From Scytolyngbya sp. HA4215-MV1 (GTDB lineage Bacteria; Cyanobacteriota; Cyanobacteriia; Leptolyngbyales; Leptolyngbyaceae): DNA of 64,000 nt. The stretch spans positions 62,001-126,000 of the forward strand of contig JAHHIA010000014.1 in assembly GCA_019359045.1 (NCBI GenBank). The letters are read 5' to 3'. Numbering within the stretch: position 1 is the stretch's first letter; each line of letters begins with the position of its first letter. Made by a program: the position numbers and the translations under genes. Positions 62,146-64,000 of the stretch are shown here, one piece after another. A model generated the notes under the pieces. That model was not told the DNA's origin, ran no database searches, and saw nothing but the letters and a program-made list of their open reading frames with translations.

Positions 62146-63273
62146 TTATTCCCCTTCCTCCCTGCTCTGCCGCGCTTCCGGCAAAATCAACATAGCATCG
62201 CCAAAAGAATAGAAGCGATACTGCTGCTCGATCGCCACCTGATATAAATCGAGTAGCCGTTTTCTCCCAATCAGCGCACTCACTAGCATCAGCAAACTGG
62301 ATTTGGGTAAGTGAAAATTGGTGATCATCCCCTCGACCACCCGCCAGCGATAGCCTGGATAGATAAATAGATCGGTCTTGCCACAAAAGGGTTCTAGTTT
62401 ACCGCTTTGTGCTGCCGCTTCCAGCGATCGTACCGCTGTTGTGCCTACGGCAATCACTCGTCCTCCCCTTGCCTGTGCCTGGTGGATTTGTTCAACAGCT
62501 TGTGCCGAGACTTGCACCCATTCGCCATGCATCTGATGGGTGGTGATGTCTTCGGCTTCGACCGGGCGAAAGGTGCCTACCCCGACATGTAAGGTAATGG
62601 TGGCTTGTTCAATTCCCTGGTCTCGCAAGCGCGCTAATAACTCTGGGGTAAAGTGCAACCCTGCGGTGGGTGCTGCTACTGCTCCTGGACGATCGGCATA
62701 GACTGTCTGGTATTGTTCCGGAGTGGACTGAGATTGGGTGATATAGGGAGGCAGCGGTACCTCGCCCAATTGCGGCAACCACTCCCACAATGACTTGCCA
62801 GCAGGCAACTCAAACCGCAAAATCCGTCCACCTGTAACCTCATCCGTGGCGATAACCGTTGCTCGCAAAACGATCTCTGCCCCTGCGCCCGGTTTCTCAA
62901 ATTCAATGGTCGCTCCCGGTTTCAATCGTCTTCCCGGTTTCACCAATGCTAGCCACTCATGGGGGTGTCGCTCTTCCAGGAGCAATGCCTCGATCGTGGC
63001 TCCCCCTGATTTGCAGCCATAGAGTCGCGCCGGAATGACCCGCGTATTGTTGAGGACGAGGATATCACCCGATCGGAGGAAATGAGGCAAATCCCGAAAA
63101 ATGCAGTGAGCATGGGTGTGCGAATCTTTAATTACCAATAAGCGGGCGCTATCTCTAGGGACAGCTGGATTCTGGGCGATGTGGGTTTCTGGCAGTTCAT
63201 AGTCATACGCGGAAAGTGATCGATCGTTGAGATCGAAAGCAATGGAAGGGGTCTGAGCGTCTTCTACAGTCAA
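62146..63273 (-). CDS. queA: QueA, S-adenosylmethionine:tRNA ribosyltransferase-isomerase
   Basis: The protein has 375 residues. Signatures include '[20 protein letters not shown]' near 23-42, '[20 protein letters not shown]' near 69-88, '[15 protein letters not shown]' near 199-213 and '[20 protein letters not shown]' near 231-250. QueA transfers the ribose part of SAM to preQ1 in tRNA to make epoxyqueuosine. Start is a TTG at 63273 because no ATG or GTG gives the conserved N-terminus. Other queuosine genes are not in the window. Confidence 0.96.
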   Translation of the reverse strand: MTVEDAQTPSIAFDLNDRSLSAYDYELPETHIAQNPAVPRDSARLLVIKDSHTHAHCIFRDLPHFLRSGDILVLNNTRVIPARLYGCKSGGATIEALLLEERHPHEWLALVKPGRRLKPGATIEFEKPGAGAEIVLRATVIATDEVTGGRILRFELPAGKSLWEWLPQLGEVPLPPYITQSQSTPEQYQTVYADRPGAVAAPTAGLHFTPELLARLRDQGIEQATITLHVGVGTFRPVEAEDITTHQMHGEWVQVSAQAVEQIHQAQARGGRVIAVGTTAVRSLEAAAQSGKLEPFCGKTDLFIYPGYRWRVVEGMITNFHLPKSSLLMLVSALIGRKRLLDLYQVAIEQQYRFYSFGDAMLILPEARQSREEGE

Positions 63274-63541
63274 AGCAAGAAAAGAATTGATATAAATTAT
63301 GACGGTACATTCCGTGCGCTTGTCCCAGATGGAATACCGCCGCTCGGACGTTGCAGCGACTGGTCGTCAGCAAAATCTAGATTCTGACAGATGCATTGTT
63401 TTCCGATCTCTGCCAAGGCCTGAATCCTACCATTCATGAGAATTGGGGGAAAACACCCATTCATCATGGGGGGCTTCTCCCGTAGTATAGTTCAGCATCT
63501 CTTAAGAATAATAGAGGAGTAGCATTTGCTGGGCTGTGATC

Positions 63542-63931
63542 ATGGAATACGTTTATTACCTTGCGAATGCCAGCCTTACACTGAGGGTCGTTCAGTATCT
63601 TCACGCCACAAATCGGCTACCCGTCGATTTTATGACCGTGATTCATCAGATTGATGGCTGGTTAGTTAGAGTGAAGATGAGTCAACCGTTGGATGCTCAA
63701 CAGGACGGAGACTTTCGTGCATTTATGAACGAGCTGGGAATTTCCCATGAGCCTGGGATTCGTGTACAAATGGCACTCTGGGGGTTAGCAACTGGGCAAT
63801 CTCCAGTTGATGTTATGCATCGCTATCAAGTGGCAATCGTTTCCCATGGCAGTCCCGATCGCAGCGAGATTGAAGAATTTCGTCAACAATTTGTTCAGGG
63901 ATTAGGCTACTGCCCGGAAACGCTGGCATAG
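63542..63931 (+). CDS. Hypothetical protein, 129 aa
   Basis: From the ATG at 63542 (GTG at 63536 is in frame). Soluble, helical, no signal peptide. 'ANASLTLRVVQYLHATNRLP' near 8-27 and 'VQMALWGLATGQSPVDVMHR' near 76-95 look conserved but match no family that I know. Ends before a strong terminator. Confidence 0.72.
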   Translation: MEYVYYLANASLTLRVVQYLHATNRLPVDFMTVIHQIDGWLVRVKMSQPLDAQQDGDFRAFMNELGISHEPGIRVQMALWGLATGQSPVDVMHRYQVAIVSHGSPDRSEIEEFRQQFVQGLGYCPETLA

Positions 63932-63955
63932 TGGATGCCATTTCAAGACATCGAG

Positions 63956-63986
63956 CAAGAGGGCAGGTTATGCCCTCTTGTTTTTT
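63956..63986 (+). terminator. Rho-independent terminator
   Basis: CAAGAGGGCA...TGCCCTCTTG stem with a T6 tail, about 25 nt after the stop of the last gene. Confidence 0.93.
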
Positions 63987-64000
63987 GGCGCAGAGTGCCG

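Overview
The window is a 64 kb piece of a cyanobacterial chromosome. The evidence is the dense GCGATCGC (HIP1-type) octamers and a set of cyanobacterial gene families: a filamentous-haemagglutinin TPS protein beside a TPR-CHAT protein, DUF4157/eCIS-type cargo, a clan AA protease remnant and a CyRepA1-like plasmid replication protein. No species is assigned. All statements about families come from recognising motifs by eye; no database was searched.

Layout. 1-4.3 kb: the 3' part of a large toxin-like zincin and a secreted HEAT-repeat protein. 4.3-6.3 kb: two decayed small genes, an HNH endonuclease and a lipocalin-like protein. 6.37-9.17 kb: the most striking locus. A structured leader RNA carries a sarcin-ricin-loop sequence and a GTPase-associated-centre-like domain of 23S rRNA, in reversed order. 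It is followed by an operon-like row of kptA/tpt1 (RNA 2'-phosphotransferase), a GNAT acetyltransferase, a NADAR ADP-ribosyl hydrolase-type protein and a DEDDh exonuclease. I read this as a candidate RNA-repair or ADP-ribosyl system with an rRNA-mimicking RNA. 9.2-20.5 kb: a peroxiredoxin-like protein without the usual Cys motif, a MsrP-like molybdoenzyme with a cytochrome b, a PqqD/ATP-grasp/PLP-decarboxylase/urea-transporter-M23 operon, and a Spy-like protein divergent from a two-component system.

20.6-39.2 kb: an 18.3 kb element integrated in a tRNA-Leu(CAA) gene and bounded by 162-bp direct repeats. It carries a tyrosine integrase, short phage- and plasmid-like genes, a pentapeptide-repeat membrane protein, a GH75-like protein, an EF-hand protein, a P-loop ATPase, a ParM-like segregation pair, a GIY-YIG protein and a 1189-residue primase-helicase replication protein. 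It looks like a plasmid that integrates. The intact tRNA gene is a hybrid whose 5' half and promoter lie inside the element.

39.2-64 kb: host genes again: methyltransferase, GNAT, nucleoside hydrolase, uvrC, a MuiA-family protein, three proteins sharing an N-terminal eCIS-cargo-like leader (two zincins and one DUF4157 protein), a TPR-CHAT protein immediately before a 2162-residue TPS adhesin, a transaldolase-family enzyme, queA and a small conserved-looking protein. No eCIS structural genes and no TpsB transporter lie in the window.
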